Origin: Candidatus Symbiopectobacterium sp. 'North America'
GTDB lineage: Bacteria > Pseudomonadota > Gammaproteobacteria > Enterobacterales > Enterobacteriaceae
Reading direction: 5' to 3'
DNA: 64,000 nucleotides
Assembly (NCBI RefSeq): GCF_015762685.1
Contig: NZ_PEHF01000031.1
Location: 1 to 64,000 of the forward strand
Shown piece by piece: positions 8,477 through 19,029 of the stretch. Positions within the stretch are counted from its first letter, which is position 1. Every line of letters starts with the position of its first letter. Both the position numbers and the translations under genes were made by a program. A model generated the notes under the pieces. The model was not told the DNA's origin. It saw nothing but the letters and a program-made list of their open reading frames with translations, and ran no database searches.

Positions 8477-9898
8477 ATGAAGCCGCTAACACTATTGACT
8501 CTGGGATGGGTACTTTCTGCACCGGAGTTTGCACAGCCACAACTGCCTGCGGTGGTTATCAAGGATGTGACCTTGGTGTCCGGCAATACGGTGAGAGTGG
8601 GCAATGCCATTAACGCCCTTTTTCGTATTTCCACGCTGAGGAATGGGACGACGGATTTATACCTTAATGTCGATTGCGATACCGGCCAAAAAACACACCT
8701 GTTTGCCAGTATTACCCCTCCCGTACCAAACCGGCCAAGCGTTCGGGTCTATGGCGCGGGTTCGCTGGCTCGTTATGTCCCCGGCATGCCTTTCGAGCCA
8801 GAGGCAAACAGCCCCTAGAGTACCAATCCTGCACTGAATGTGTGCCAACAAAACGTTCCCATCCCCAAATGGGTGGCGCTTGCTGAAGCCGATGCGCAGG
8901 GTAACCGGCCATTTATTGATGTGACTAACAGTACGAGAGAGGGCGATCGGCTTCAGGTCCGTCTCGCAACGGACTACGTGCGTATCCATCAAGATGAAAA
9001 ATACCTCGCGCCCTATTCAGTGAAAATAACGGATAAGGTTTTTGACTGCTCTCAGGATAAGGGCCAAACCCTTAATCAGTTGGCGTTGGATAATCAGGGA
9101 CGAATAACGGATAGCCAGTCTGAAGAAAACCCTGCATTCATCACGCTTTCCGCTGAAGAAGCTGCGCTCGCAAAAAGGCTTTGCGCGGTTAACGATATCC
9201 GTCAGCTTGGCGGTAACAGAACGCTGGAATGGCGTGAAAAGCCGATGGCGGAGGATTTGCCGTTACGACCTGATTTTGCGCAAAACGATCCGGCTCCGAT
9301 CCTGCGCCCGCCACTGCCACAGGCCGTGCCGGATACGGTGCAACGAGCGGTTGCGACGTCGCACCATCGCCCGACATTTAAGCGTCTGAGCTATGCCCAA
9401 ATATCGCCGGGTTAGGATCTCGCTTCCTTTGTGGTGCAAATGGACCGCCTGCCGGGCGGGACCGTACTGACGTTGGATAAAATGACGTTGGGTGGCGTGG
9501 TGTTTTATTCACAGCATGTACGTCTGTTTAATATTGTGGACGTTAAAAAATGGGATTCGCTGGCAGAAAAACCGGTTATCAGCCATACGCTGGAAAACTC
9601 GTTTGTGCTGCCTCCGACGGCGGGCACCGAGTATCGCTGGAAGAATAGCCAGAGCGATAACAAATCGACCGGTCAGCAGTGCCGTGCAGATAGCGCATGG
9701 CGCAGCGCCGCTGCAATTAGCCCGCATTTTCCCGGTCGCTATCTGGAATTTACCTGTACTGACGATCGCAGTGATGGCCGCCCTATGAGCAGTGATTATG
9801 CTTATCTTGAGGATCTGCGCGTGTTTATTCGTATCGGTTATCACGAAGCCGGTGAGAAAAAACGCTTTGCCTTTGACGATGTGACGCTGGTGAGGTGA
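8477..9898 (+). pseudogene. Secreted protein of unknown function with two amber stops
   Basis: One frame runs from 8477 to 9898 (474 codons) and is broken only by TAG at 8816-8818 and TAG at 9413-9415. The N-terminus KPLTLLTLGWVLSAPEFAQP looks like a signal peptide. The body has a few Cys (DCDTG, VCQQN, DCSQDK, EFTCTD) and a proline-rich linker near 9290-9350 (PAPILRPPLPQAVPD). I recognise no family. The strict conservation of frame through both stops shows that the gene was whole until recently. Periplasmic or surface location is inferred from the signal peptide. Confidence 0.65.
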
Positions 9899-9904
9899 TC
9901 TGTC

Positions 9905-9944
9905 TTGGCGCACGTTCCCCGCTTGAGCGACGGACGTGCGCCAA
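9905..9944. terminator. Inverted repeat between convergent genes
   Basis: Eleven-base perfect arms (TTGGCGCACGT at 9905-9915 and ACGTGCGCCAA at 9934-9944) with an 18-base loop, in the 51-base gap between the secreted-protein gene and the aminotransferase-fold gene that end face to face. Probably a bidirectional terminator, although a T run is missing. Confidence 0.5.
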
Positions 9945-9949
9945 CGTCA

Positions 9950-11287
9950 TTAACGCACGGCACTCAGTACCTTGTCCAACGACCCGACCAGCCAGTCGAT
10001 ATTCTGCGCCAGAAACGCCAAGGGTGGGCGCAATTTCAATACGTTGCCATAAGGACCCGCCACCGATGTCAGTACCCGCTCTGCCCTCAGGCGTTCGATA
10101 ACATCCAGCGCCAGCGCTTTGTCAGGAGTTTTGGCGGCGCGATCGCTCACCAACTCGAAACCGATAAACAGCCCGGCTCCGCGCACATCGCCCACGCATT
10201 CATGGCGATCGGCAAGGCGTGCCAGTTCTTGCCGCAGTTTTTCACCGACAATCAGGCTGTGCTCCTGCAACTTCTCTTCGCGGATCACACGCAACACCGC
10301 CTGTGCCGCCGCCATAGAAACTGGGTTGCCACCAAAGGTGTTGAAATAGGGGATTTCATCGCTAAAGGCGGCCAATACATCGGCTTTGGCCAGCAGACCA
10401 GACACCGGAATCCCGTTACCCATTGGTTTACCCAGCGTCACTACGTCCGGCACGATACCGTGGCGCGCGAATCCCCAGAAGCTGTCGCCAGTGCGCGCAA
10501 ATCCCGGTTGTACCTCGTCGGCGATAAAAATGCCGCCATTGGCATGCACCACGTCGAGTGCCGGTTTCAGAAAGCCTGCCGGCCCTGGCAGCACGCCATC
10601 AGAAGAGAAGATCGAATCGACCAGCAGACCCGAGAATTTGATGCCATGCGCCGCCATATCGTCGATCTGTTTTTGGATCTCATTGGCAAACCAGATGCCT
10701 AAATCGGGTGCGTCAACGCGGTAACGATCGGGGGGCGGCACCAGACGCCTAGTGGGGGCGAGCGGTTGGCCGCAGCCCAGTGCCGGTGATGCGCCGGAGG
10801 TTAGTTCGCTGGTGCCGTGGTAGGCCTCCTGGCTGACGATGATGCCAGTGCCGCCGCTGTACGCCTTGGCGATACGGATCGCCAGGTCGTTGGCTTCAGA
10901 GCCGGTGCACATGTACATCGCTTTGTTGATGTCGTCAGGTACGGTCGTCAGCAGATCGGCGGTGTAATCCAGAATGCGTTCATGCAAATAGCGGGTGTGG
11001 GTATTGAGCTGGCTTATCTGCTCATTTACGGCGGCAATGACAGCGGGGTGGCAGTGTCCGATGCTGGCAACGTTGTTATAGACATCCAGATATTTATCGC
11101 CTGCGGCATCCCACAGGTATTGCCCTGCACCGCGAACCAGATGCACGGGGTTGCGATAAAACAAACGTTAGGATTCGCCGAGCAGTTGGCTGCGTTTATC
11201 GGTCAGTTTGCGCGTTTCGGCATCCAACGCATCCGCGTGTTCTGCGCGAAAGCTATTGGTATCCATGATAGTTGAACGTGTTGCCAT
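9950..11287 (-). pseudogene. Class III aminotransferase-fold PLP enzyme, probably phosphonate pathway (PbfA-like)
   Basis: 445 codons from an ATG at 11287 (GGAGTCATC before it), interrupted by TAA at 11168-11170. The body is complete: substrate-side NVASIGHCHPAV, CTGSEANDLAIRIAK for phosphate binding, DEVQPGFARTG, and the PLP lysine in VTLGKPMGNG. It lies divergent to a 2-aminoethylphosphonate importer. Known clusters of that kind often carry PbfA, a PLP ammonia-lyase of this fold acting on hydroxylated aminoethylphosphonate, so that role is inferred. An ordinary aminotransferase cannot be excluded. A start at an internal codon after the stop would lose the first 40 residues. Confidence 0.75.
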
Positions 11288-11669
11288 GATGACTCCAAAT
11301 TTCAGTTAAGCACCGTATTTCTGTCAGATACCGTGCATAAACAGGATGGGAATAGCTTACGCACTAACGCGATTTAAAAGCAACTAAATACACAAATACA
11401 TTTAAATACACTTTCTTGATGCGTGTAAAACACCAAAAAAGTGCAATCCGTTACACATGCATCTTGCATTACTCCTTTCCTCTTACACCACGATAATTGA
11501 GCAATGCCTTGTTTTATTTGCCTGCTTGACTATAAAAGATGCCCTTCTTCACGGATTGGCATGATTAGTGCTTAAAATTACACAGATGCAAAGTAACGCA
11601 CAAAAGTGCTCACTTTCTCAGGGCTATGCCACCGAGTTATGACTTCCGCAACCATTAAGGGAAACATTT
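11288..11669. other. Divergent promoter region of the phosphonate cluster
   Basis: 382 bases between the PLP-enzyme gene and the binding-protein gene, AT-rich in the middle (11370-11420). It should hold both promoters and the site of the cluster's DeoR-type regulator, but I could not pick out a clear operator. The end carries AAGGGAAACATTT, the ribosome site of the binding protein. Confidence 0.4.
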
Positions 11670-12687
11670 ATGAAACGTTTTTCATTACGCCGTACCAGTC
11701 TGATGGCGGCATGCGCCTTTGCGACCCTGGTGGGAGCGGCACATGCAGGCACCATCACGGTGTATACCTCGTTGGAAGAGGATGAAATAAAGGATTACGT
11801 TGCACAGGCGAAGAAGGACATGCCGGATGTCACCGTGAATGTGGTGCGTTTGTCCACTGGCGATCTCGGTCCGCGTATTTTGGCAGAAGCCAAGAATCCA
11901 CAGCACGACGTAGTCTGGGGATGGGCGCTGACCAACGTGATGGACCCGCGCATTTCCGCGCTGCTTGAGCCATATGCTGCCAAAGGCAGTGAAAAGCTGG
12001 ATGAAACCTATCGCGCGCCGGACAACAAATGGTTTGCGGACACCGGTTACATGGCGGCGTTCTGTCTGAACACTGAAGCGCTCAAAGCGAAAAACCTGCC
12101 GGTTCCTGCCACCTGGCAAGATCTGACCAACTCGATTTACAAAGGCGAAGTGGTGATGCCGAACCCGGTTTCATCGGGTACATGGTATCTGCAAATCGCC
12201 GCGCTGCTGCAATCTAAAGGGGGATGAAAAAGGGTGGGAATTTCTCAAGTCGCTGGATGGCAATATTGCCCAAGACACCAAATCTGGCTCTCGTCCGTGT
12301 AAAGCGGCGCGCACCGGTGAATATGCCATTGGCGTGTCGTTGGCATTTGCCGCGATGCAATCTATAGAAGAAGGGTATCCGGTCAAAATGGTCATTCCCA
12401 GCGATGGCGCAGGCTATGAGCTGGAAGCCTCCGGTCTGATGGCAGCATCAAAAAATAAAGCCGACGCTAAGCGTTTCTTGGATTGGACCTTATCCAACAG
12501 CGCAGCGACGCTGTACACCAAATACAAAGAAATCGTCACCATTCCCGGCGTCGAGCAATCAAAAGCCGCCAAGCTGGCGGGCCTGCCTGCCGATCTCTCC
12601 AGCGTGCTGTTCCCGGTTGATTTCGCTAAGAGTGCCAAAGAGCGCGATGCCATTTTGGAAACCTGGCAAAAGGCGATTGGTCGCTGA
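11670..12687 (+). pseudogene. 2-Aminoethylphosphonate ABC transporter binding protein, frameshifted
   Basis: Periplasmic iron/phosphonate-type binding protein of about 338 residues with signal peptide (MKRFSLRRTSLMAACAFATL, cleavage near AHA-G) and mature start TITVYTSLEEDEIKDYV, typical of the PhnS2 family. The first frame ends at 12227 in KGG-stop. The true continuation, DEKGWEFLKSLDGN, is one base away across a run of five G at about 12220, so a single G deletion truncates the protein. The second half to 12687 (EASGLMAASKNKADAKRFLDW, here cut into EASGLMAASKN and KADAKRFLDW) is undamaged. First gene of the importer operon. Confidence 0.85.
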
Positions 12688-12709
12688 TAACAGGCTGTTT
12701 TTTCTGTAC

Positions 12710-12735
12710 CAACGCTGGCTGTCAGGCCAGCGTTG
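12710..12735 (+). promoter_or_regulatory. Intercistronic stem-loop after the binding-protein gene
   Basis: Ten-base perfect stem CAACGCTGGC / GCCAGCGTTG around a six-base loop, without a T run, between the binding-protein and ATPase genes. Such hairpins commonly stabilise the binding-protein message so that it is made in excess over the membrane parts. Confidence 0.55.
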
Positions 12736-12794
12736 AGGCCGTTGTAATAAAGGCGTCTTTGTCCCAGACGTTGTTTAAAGAGGATAGTAAGTAC

Positions 12795-13793
12795 ATGGCG
12801 CTGGTGATTCAGAATCTCTATAAAAGTTTTGACGGCCACGTAGCGCTCGATCGCATTAACTTGTCGATTGAGAACGCGGAGTTTGTTTGTTTACTCGGGC
12901 CTAGTGGCTGTGGGAAAACCACGCTACTGCGGATTATCGCCGGATTGCTTAGCAGCGATGGCGGAAAAATCAGTCTGGATAGCCGCGATTTGATCAACGT
13001 GCCCGCCCGCTATCGCGGGTTTGGCATTGTGTTCCAATCTTACTCATTGTTTCCGCACATGACCATTGCGCAAAACATCGGTTATGGGCTGAAAATTCGT
13101 CACACGCCGGAGGCGGAGATTCGCGATCGCGTCAACAGCCTGTTGGAGACGGTACGCCTTAGCGGGTTTGGCGATCGTTATCCTAATCAGCTTTCCGCCG
13201 GTCAGCAGCAGCGTGTGGCGATAGCGCGAGCGTTAGCCGTCAATCCGTCGTTGTTGTTACTGGATGAGCCGCTTTCCGCACTGGATGCGCGCGTACGTGC
13301 GGGATTGCGCCAGGAACTGCGTGAAGTCCAACAACGGTTAGGCATTCTCACGCTGATGGTGATTCACGATCAGGAAGAAGCCATGAGCATGGCCGATAAA
13401 ATCGTTTGTATGCAGGGCGGTCTGATCGTGCAGGAAGGGACGCCGCGCAAGCTTTATACCGCACCGCGCACCCGCTTTGTGGCTGAATTTATGGGGCACA
13501 GTAATCTGTTGCCCAAGGCAACGGTCCAGCAGTGGATGCCGGAACTGTTGCAGTCCTCTGCGCCAGAGAATGCCGAGCTGTTTATCCGCCCTGAGCGCAT
13601 TGCCATGGTGAAAGCGCCCGATGCCGAGGGGCAGGTGGTGAGCACCAGTTTTTTGGGCAGCATTCAGCGGGTTGAAGTGCTGTGGAAATCACATCCGTTG
13701 CTGGTGGAAACCAGTAGTTCCCTCAACTGGTCGGCGGGCGATCGCGTTACGCTCTCCATTGCTGCGCAAGATTGCGCCTGGGTGCAAGCATGA
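12795..13793 (+). CDS. ABC transporter ATPase, aminoethylphosphonate/iron type
   Basis: 332 residues, intact. Walker A GPSGCGKTT (about 37-45), Q-loop FQSYSLFPHMT, signature LSAGQQQR, Walker B LLLLDEPLSALD and switch His in MVIHDQ, then a C-terminal TOBE region. The start at 12795 follows AGAGGATAG; the in-frame upstream codon at 12759 is unlikely. The stop overlaps the permease ATG (ATGA at 13790), so the two were translationally coupled. This is the PhnT-type subunit that energises aminoethylphosphonate uptake, now without working partners. Confidence 0.88.
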   Translation: MALVIQNLYKSFDGHVALDRINLSIENAEFVCLLGPSGCGKTTLLRIIAGLLSSDGGKISLDSRDLINVPARYRGFGIVFQSYSLFPHMTIAQNIGYGLKIRHTPEAEIRDRVNSLLETVRLSGFGDRYPNQLSAGQQQRVAIARALAVNPSLLLLDEPLSALDARVRAGLRQELREVQQRLGILTLMVIHDQEEAMSMADKIVCMQGGLIVQEGTPRKLYTAPRTRFVAEFMGHSNLLPKATVQQWMPELLQSSAPENAELFIRPERIAMVKAPDAEGQVVSTSFLGSIQRVEVLWKSHPLLVETSSSLNWSAGDRVTLSIAAQDCAWVQA

Positions 13794-15427
13794 GTTATTC
13801 ACTCCTTCCCCCGCAAACGGCGGCTGACCGCTGGCTATCCCGTCTCTGCCGCTGGCTGCATTGCTGACGTTTTTTGGTGTACTGATGCTCAGCATTCTGT
13901 GGCACAGCCTGCTCGACGATCGCAGCGGCACGTTTGGTGTGTCGAACTATCTGGCGCTGATGAATGCGCCGGGCGTCTGGCGTGCGATGTGGAACAGTCT
14001 GGTGCTGGGTGTCGTTACCACGCTGGTGACGCTGGCACTGGGGTTTGTCGTCGCGTATGGGCTGAAATGCACCGCTATGCCTGCCAAACACTTTATCTCC
14101 TTTGCCACGTCGCTGCCGGTATTAGCGCCATCGTTGGTGCTTGGTCTCGGGCTGATTTTTCTGCTCGGTCGTAACGGCATTGTGGGGAACTTGCTCGGAG
14201 TGCGGCTCAATATTTACGGTTTTTGGGGACTGCTGATCGCCAACGTGCTGTATGCCTTGCCGCAGGCGATCTTGATCATTCGCGTCACGCTGCGCCAAAG
14301 CGATACCCGACAGATATGAGGCGGCGAACGTGCTGGGTGCTACGGACTGGCGGCAGTTTCTGGACATCACCCTGCCGGGTGTGCGCTACGGCATTTTGAG
14401 CTCGGCCTTTGTGGTGTTTACCATCACCATCACCGATTTTGGTAATGCGGTGGTGATTGGCGGTGATTTCTCGGTGTTGGCGACGGAGATTTACAGTCAG
14501 GTCAGCGGGCAGATGAAGTTTGGCATGGGGGCCGTGCTAGGGATTCTGTTATTGCTGCCTGCGGCGGCATCCATCTGGATCGAGCGTGCCGCTTCGCGTC
14601 GCCAGAAAACCATCGGCACGTCATCCGCCATCCCGCATGTTCCTCAGCTGTTGCAACGTCGTGATATTCCGTTTTATCTGGTGAATATGACCATCGCTCT
14701 GTTGATTGTAACAGTGATTGCCACGGTAGTGATTGCCAGCATGATTCGCCTGTGGCCTTATCGCTTGGATTTGACGCTTAAGCATTACAACATCGATCTT
14801 GCCGGGGGGTATGCACCGCTCTGGACATCCATCTGGATCTCGGCATTAGCGGCGGTTATCGGTACGCTGCTGCTGTTTTTGCTGACGTTTGGCATTCGTC
14901 GCCAGCCGGGGAAAAGCGCGGATTTTGCCGCGTTGCTCAGCGCGCTGCCCGTGGGTGTACCGGGGCTGGTGCTCGGGCTGTCGTATGTGTTCACGTTCAA
15001 CACCGCCGATCTGCCGTGGGGGATGTTATATGGCTCGGCGATTCTGGTGGCGCTGTGTAACTACTACCATTATCACACGCAAAGGTATACCACGATGATG
15101 ATGGGGATGCGCAATGTACCTAATGCCATGGAGGATGCCACCACCGTGCTGGGCAGCGGTGTGGTGCGTATCCTGCGCGATGTGTATTTGCCTGCCATGC
15201 GACTGAGCCTGATCTCTGTCGCCATGTTCCTGTTTATGCGTTCCATGGTCACGCTCTCGGCGGTGATTTTTCTGGTGACGCCGTCGCTACCGCTCGGTGC
15301 GGTAACCGTGATGCGCCTGGACGAAGCGGGTTTCACCTCGCAGGCAGCGGCTTTTTCTACGTGCATAATGGGGATTGTCGCTATAATGGCGCTGCTGCTT
15401 CATCTCTTGACAGGGAAACGCCTATGA
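13790..15427 (+). pseudogene. Fused double permease of the aminoethylphosphonate importer, two frameshifts
   Basis: About 545 codons coding for two six-helix permease halves in one chain, the arrangement of PhnU2-type permeases. Fragments: MSYSLLPPQTAADRWLSRL from 13790, which runs into a stop at about 13865; 13861-14319 in another frame; and 14330-15427 in a third. The first break is near 13842, the second near 14310, where DTRQ should continue YEAANVLGATDWRQF. Both EAA loops survive (EAANVLGA and MEDATTVLGSG). Inner-membrane; non-functional as it stands. Confidence 0.85.
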
Positions 15428-15464
15428 CCGCCGTTTACGCCTTTACGCCAGAGAATCACTATTC

Positions 15465-16235
15465 ATGCTAGAAGAGACTCGCTTACACCGTATTCGCGCG
15501 CTGCTGTCCACATTGAATCGTGTCAGTACGGAAAAAATCATCCAGCATCTCGGTGTCTCGCGAGAGACGGTGCGGCGCGACATTCTGAAGCTGGAGTCTA
15601 TGAGGGCGTTACGCCGCGTCCACGGCGGGATTGTCGCGACATCGCTGGAGCCTGAACCGCCGCTGTCGGTGCGCAACGCCGTGCGTGAAAAAGAGAAGCA
15701 GGATATTGCCCGCGCCGCGGTGCAGCAGCTTAGCGCTGGGCAAACGCTGTTTATTGATTCGGGTAGCACCACGGCGCTGTTGGCGGATGAGCTGTTGTCG
15801 ATGCCCGGCATGACGGTGGTAACCAACAGCCTGAACGTCGCGCTGAAGCTGACCACGGCGGAATCGACGATGCACCATGAGGTGATTCTACTTGGCGGCC
15901 ATATGGGGCCGTCCATGCAGGCCACCAGCGGTGATTTGACGGTGAGTGAGATCCAGCGCTATCGCGCTGACGTTGCGCTGTTGTCACCGGTGGGGATCAC
16001 CAGTGCTTCGGGCGCCAGCAGCTTTGCGCACCATGAAGCTGCCATTGCCCGTGCCATGGTCAAGAATGCCAAAACGCGTATTATTCTGGCGGATAACAGC
16101 AAGATAGGTGTCACCAGCCGGGTAATTTACGCCACACCGCAGGAAATCGATATCATTATTACCGATGCAGGCTCGGCGGCTAAACCTGAATGGGAACTGC
16201 TTCAGGCGCAATGTGCCCACGCCATCGTGGCGTAA
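15465..16235 (+). CDS. DeoR-family transcriptional regulator
   Basis: 256 residues, intact. The N-terminal DeoR helix-turn-helix reads STEKIIQHLGVSRETVRRDI (about 17-36). The sugar-phosphate-isomerase-like sensor follows, with IDSGSTTALLADEL and VVTNSLNVAL, then LGGHMGP and ILADNSKIG. It lies 37 bases after the aminoethylphosphonate permease on the same strand and probably senses a phosphorylated intermediate of that pathway; that function is inferred from position only. Confidence 0.85.
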   Translation: MLEETRLHRIRALLSTLNRVSTEKIIQHLGVSRETVRRDILKLESMRALRRVHGGIVATSLEPEPPLSVRNAVREKEKQDIARAAVQQLSAGQTLFIDSGSTTALLADELLSMPGMTVVTNSLNVALKLTTAESTMHHEVILLGGHMGPSMQATSGDLTVSEIQRYRADVALLSPVGITSASGASSFAHHEAAIARAMVKNAKTRIILADNSKIGVTSRVIYATPQEIDIIITDAGSAAKPEWELLQAQCAHAIVA

Positions 16236-16246
16236 TCGGCAACGTT

Positions 16247-17008
16247 TTACACCGTTGCCGGGACTTCCGCGTGTTGCAATGCTTCTCCCAATGCCTGTCT
16301 GTGAGCCAGTAACGTCTGGCTGGTGCGATCGCGCGGATAGGGCAGCGAAATCGGCAAAAGCGTGCTGATGCGACCCGGTCGGGGCGACATCACGACCACT
16401 CTGTCGGCCAGAAAGACCGCCTCTTCCACGTCGTGGGTTACCAGCAGAATGGTCAGCGTGGTATGACGGCGGATCTCTGCCAGCCGATGCTGTAGCTGCT
16501 GTTTTGTCATGGCATCAAGCGCACCAAACGGCTCGTGGAGCAACAGAATTTTGGGGCGTTAGGCTAACCCCCGCGCGATGGCCACGCGCTGCGCCATACC
16601 GCCTGACAACTGATGTGGCCAGGCATTGGCAAAGTCTTCTAATCCCATCATTTCAAGGTAGTGCGCAATCTGCTGTTCGGATTGTGCGGCGGAAAGGGGC
16701 AAGTTAATCATCCACAGACGAATATTTTCCTTCACACTCAACCACGGGAACAGCCGTGGTTCTTGAAACACCAGACTGACGTCAGGATGAATGCCTGTCA
16801 GCAGTTGCCCATCAATGGTAATTGAACCTTGCTGCGCCTGCTCCAGCCCGGCGGCCAGCCGCAATAATGTCGATTTGCCACACCCACTGCTGCCGATAAT
16901 AGCGACCAGTTCGCCGGGTGCCAACGACAGAGAGATATCCTGCAACACGGTGATAGGCTGGTGTTGTACGGTAAATTGCTTGGTAATGTGATGAAATTGC
17001 AAAGGCAT
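16247..17008 (-). pseudogene. ABC ATPase, nitrate/sulfonate type, with ochre stop and mutated Walker B
   Basis: Cytoplasmic ATPase of the SsuB/TauB class in one frame from 17008 to 16247, broken by TAA at 16559-16561. Walker A IGSSGCGKST, Q-loop FQEPRLFPW and signature LSGGMAQR precede the stop. After it comes RPKILLLHEPFGALDAMTK, where the family has LLLDEPFGALDA, so the Mg-binding Asp is His. CAA to TAA at GLA-Q-RPK and Asp to His are two independent lesions, showing that selection has gone. The start follows GAGGAAACGTC. Confidence 0.85.
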
Positions 17009-17027
17009 GACGTTTCCTCTATGTCGG

Positions 17028-18610
17028 TTACTGGAAGCGCCAGGCGGTCAGGCGACGTTCAGCGAAGGTGATCAGGCGGGAAAACAGTGCGGCGATCAGC
17101 GCGATCAGCACCACGCCAGCAATAATCCGATCGGATGCCAGCAATTGCTGAGCACGAATCATCATGCCCCCCAACCCCGCGCCAGACGGAATGAAATATT
17201 CAGCACCAATTGCGCCTGTCCAGGCGTGCATCAGCGCCAGCCGCAGGCCGGAGAACACCGGTGGCATCACCGAAGGCAGCACCAACTTGCTTAAGGTGTG
17301 GTGCGGAGAAAGACGTAGTACATAGGCGGCTTCACGCAGCGTTGGCGGTAATTGGGCAATCCCCTGACGCGTGGCAAGTAGCAGAGGAAAGAAGGCCGCG
17401 ACAGACACGAACACCACATTGGCGATGTCATCCAGCCCGAACCAGGCGGTGATCAGCGGCAGCCAGGCGAAGAGCGCTACGCTGCGCACGGCGGAAAGCA
17501 CCGGTTGAATAGCCGATCGGTGAGTGGCAAACCGCCGAGCAGGGTTCCAGCACCGATGCCAAGCAGGCTACCGAGCAGAAATCCTTGCAGCGCGCGTGTC
17601 AGGCTGGCAAGCAGATCGGTGCGTAAATCCCCCTGGGTTAATCCATTCACTAACGTCTCAACCACGTGCTGTGGTGCTGGCAGAAAGGCGGTGTTAAACC
17701 AGGCAAGCTGGCTGCCCACGCTCCACAACAGCAACAGCGTTAGCGGCGCATACCAGGGCGTTAACGAGGTGAAGGCAACGCTGGGGCTTAGGCTGTCTCG
17801 CCCTAACACCGGCGCGGGCCAGTGAATCCAGCGCTGCTCCAGCCTGAGCAGCAGCCGTTTCCCCCAATAACCGCACAGGCCGATAATCAGAATGCAGACA
17901 AACACAAAATCCAGCATAAACAGCTGGCGGCTTTGTACCAGCAGGTAACCCACCCCTTCACTCGAAGCGAGCAGTTCGACGGCAATCAGCGACACCCAGC
18001 CCTGTGAGAAGGCCAGCCGGACGCCGGTCATTACGTAAGGCAACATCGTCGGGATAATCAGACGACGTAAAAATAGCGTGGGAGGAAGACGCAGACTGCG
18101 TGCCATCTCATACAGCTTTTGCGGCGTTTGTTGAATGCCAGCACAGGTGTAGAGCGTTACCGGAACGGTGATGGATTTGATCAATACCGCCAGCTTTAGC
18201 ACTTCTCCGATACCCAGCAGCTGCATCAACAGCGGGATCCAGGCCAGCGTAGGAATTTGCGCCACTACGGTGAACAGCGGCATAAACAGCGAGTGGCTGC
18301 GGCGGTGTAAACCGAACAGGCAGCCCAACAGCAGACCGCACAGAATGCCGCCACCGAGGCCAATAAACAAGCGCGCCAGGCTGATGGGCAACTGGTGTAG
18401 CAACTCTTCGGGGATAAAGGTTAATGCGCCACTGGCAACGGTCAGCGGAGAGGGCAGGATCTGTTCTGACATCCACTGATGACGACTGGCCAACCACCAC
18501 ACGGCGAGCAGCAGCAACGGGACCAGCCAGGCGCTGTAACTGGTATCGGAAAAGCGGTACGGCAGGGGGGAAACCGCCCCTGTCCGTGGAGCCTGTTGAG
18601 GGATCATCAT
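17028..18610 (-). pseudogene. Fused double permease, nitrate/sulfonate type, frameshifted
   Basis: About 527 codons holding two SsuC-like permease domains in one chain. The first half from 18610 includes YEMARSLRLPPTLFLRRLIIP as its EAA loop; the second half includes REAAYVLRLSPHHTLSKLVLP. The frame breaks near 17495, where FNR should run into VLSAVRSVALFAWLPLITAW. Fused permeases of this shape are known from sulfate-ester/sulfonate importers such as AtsB of pseudomonads; that comparison is from memory. It lies between the ATPase and exbD genes on one strand. Confidence 0.8.
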
Positions 18611-18628
18611 GCTGGCGTTCCGCGTGGG

Positions 18629-19029
18629 TTATTTCTGTGTCAACAGGGAGAGGCGCGTAATTCCTGCCTGCTCCACATCGGCCAACAACGCGGCAACCTC
18701 GCCGTAGTTGGCCTCTTTGTCTGCCTGCACCTGTACCACCAGATTGGCATTATTTGCTTTGGTCTGTTGCAAGTGGGCGGCCAACCGATCGCGTGGGAAA
18801 GGATCTTTATTGATAAACAGCTACTGCTGGGCATCAATGCTGATCACCAAGGGATCGGTTCGCTCGGCAGGCGCGACGGCCGCGGTTTTTGGTAACTGCA
18901 CCGGAATCGCGTTGGTCAACATCGGTGCGGTGACGATAAACACCACCAGGAGCACCAGCATCACGTCTACCAGAGGGGTATGTTCATTTCACTCATCATG
19001 TCGTCATCGTTACGAGAGGTGAAAGCCAT
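18629..19029 (-). pseudogene. exbD: ExbD, TonB-system energiser, frameshift plus amber stop
   Basis: Short inner-membrane protein with one N-terminal helix. From the ATG at 19029 (AGGGAGG before it) the frame reads MAFTSRNDDDMMSEMNI, then loses one base where the family reads TPLVDVMLVLLVVFI. The helix and periplasmic domain (APMLTNAIPVQLPKTAA) continue in the next frame to 18629, interrupted again by TAG at 18821-18823 after SIDAQQ. The membrane Asp of PLVDV is present in that second frame. Broken twice; its start overlaps the exbB end. Confidence 0.8.
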
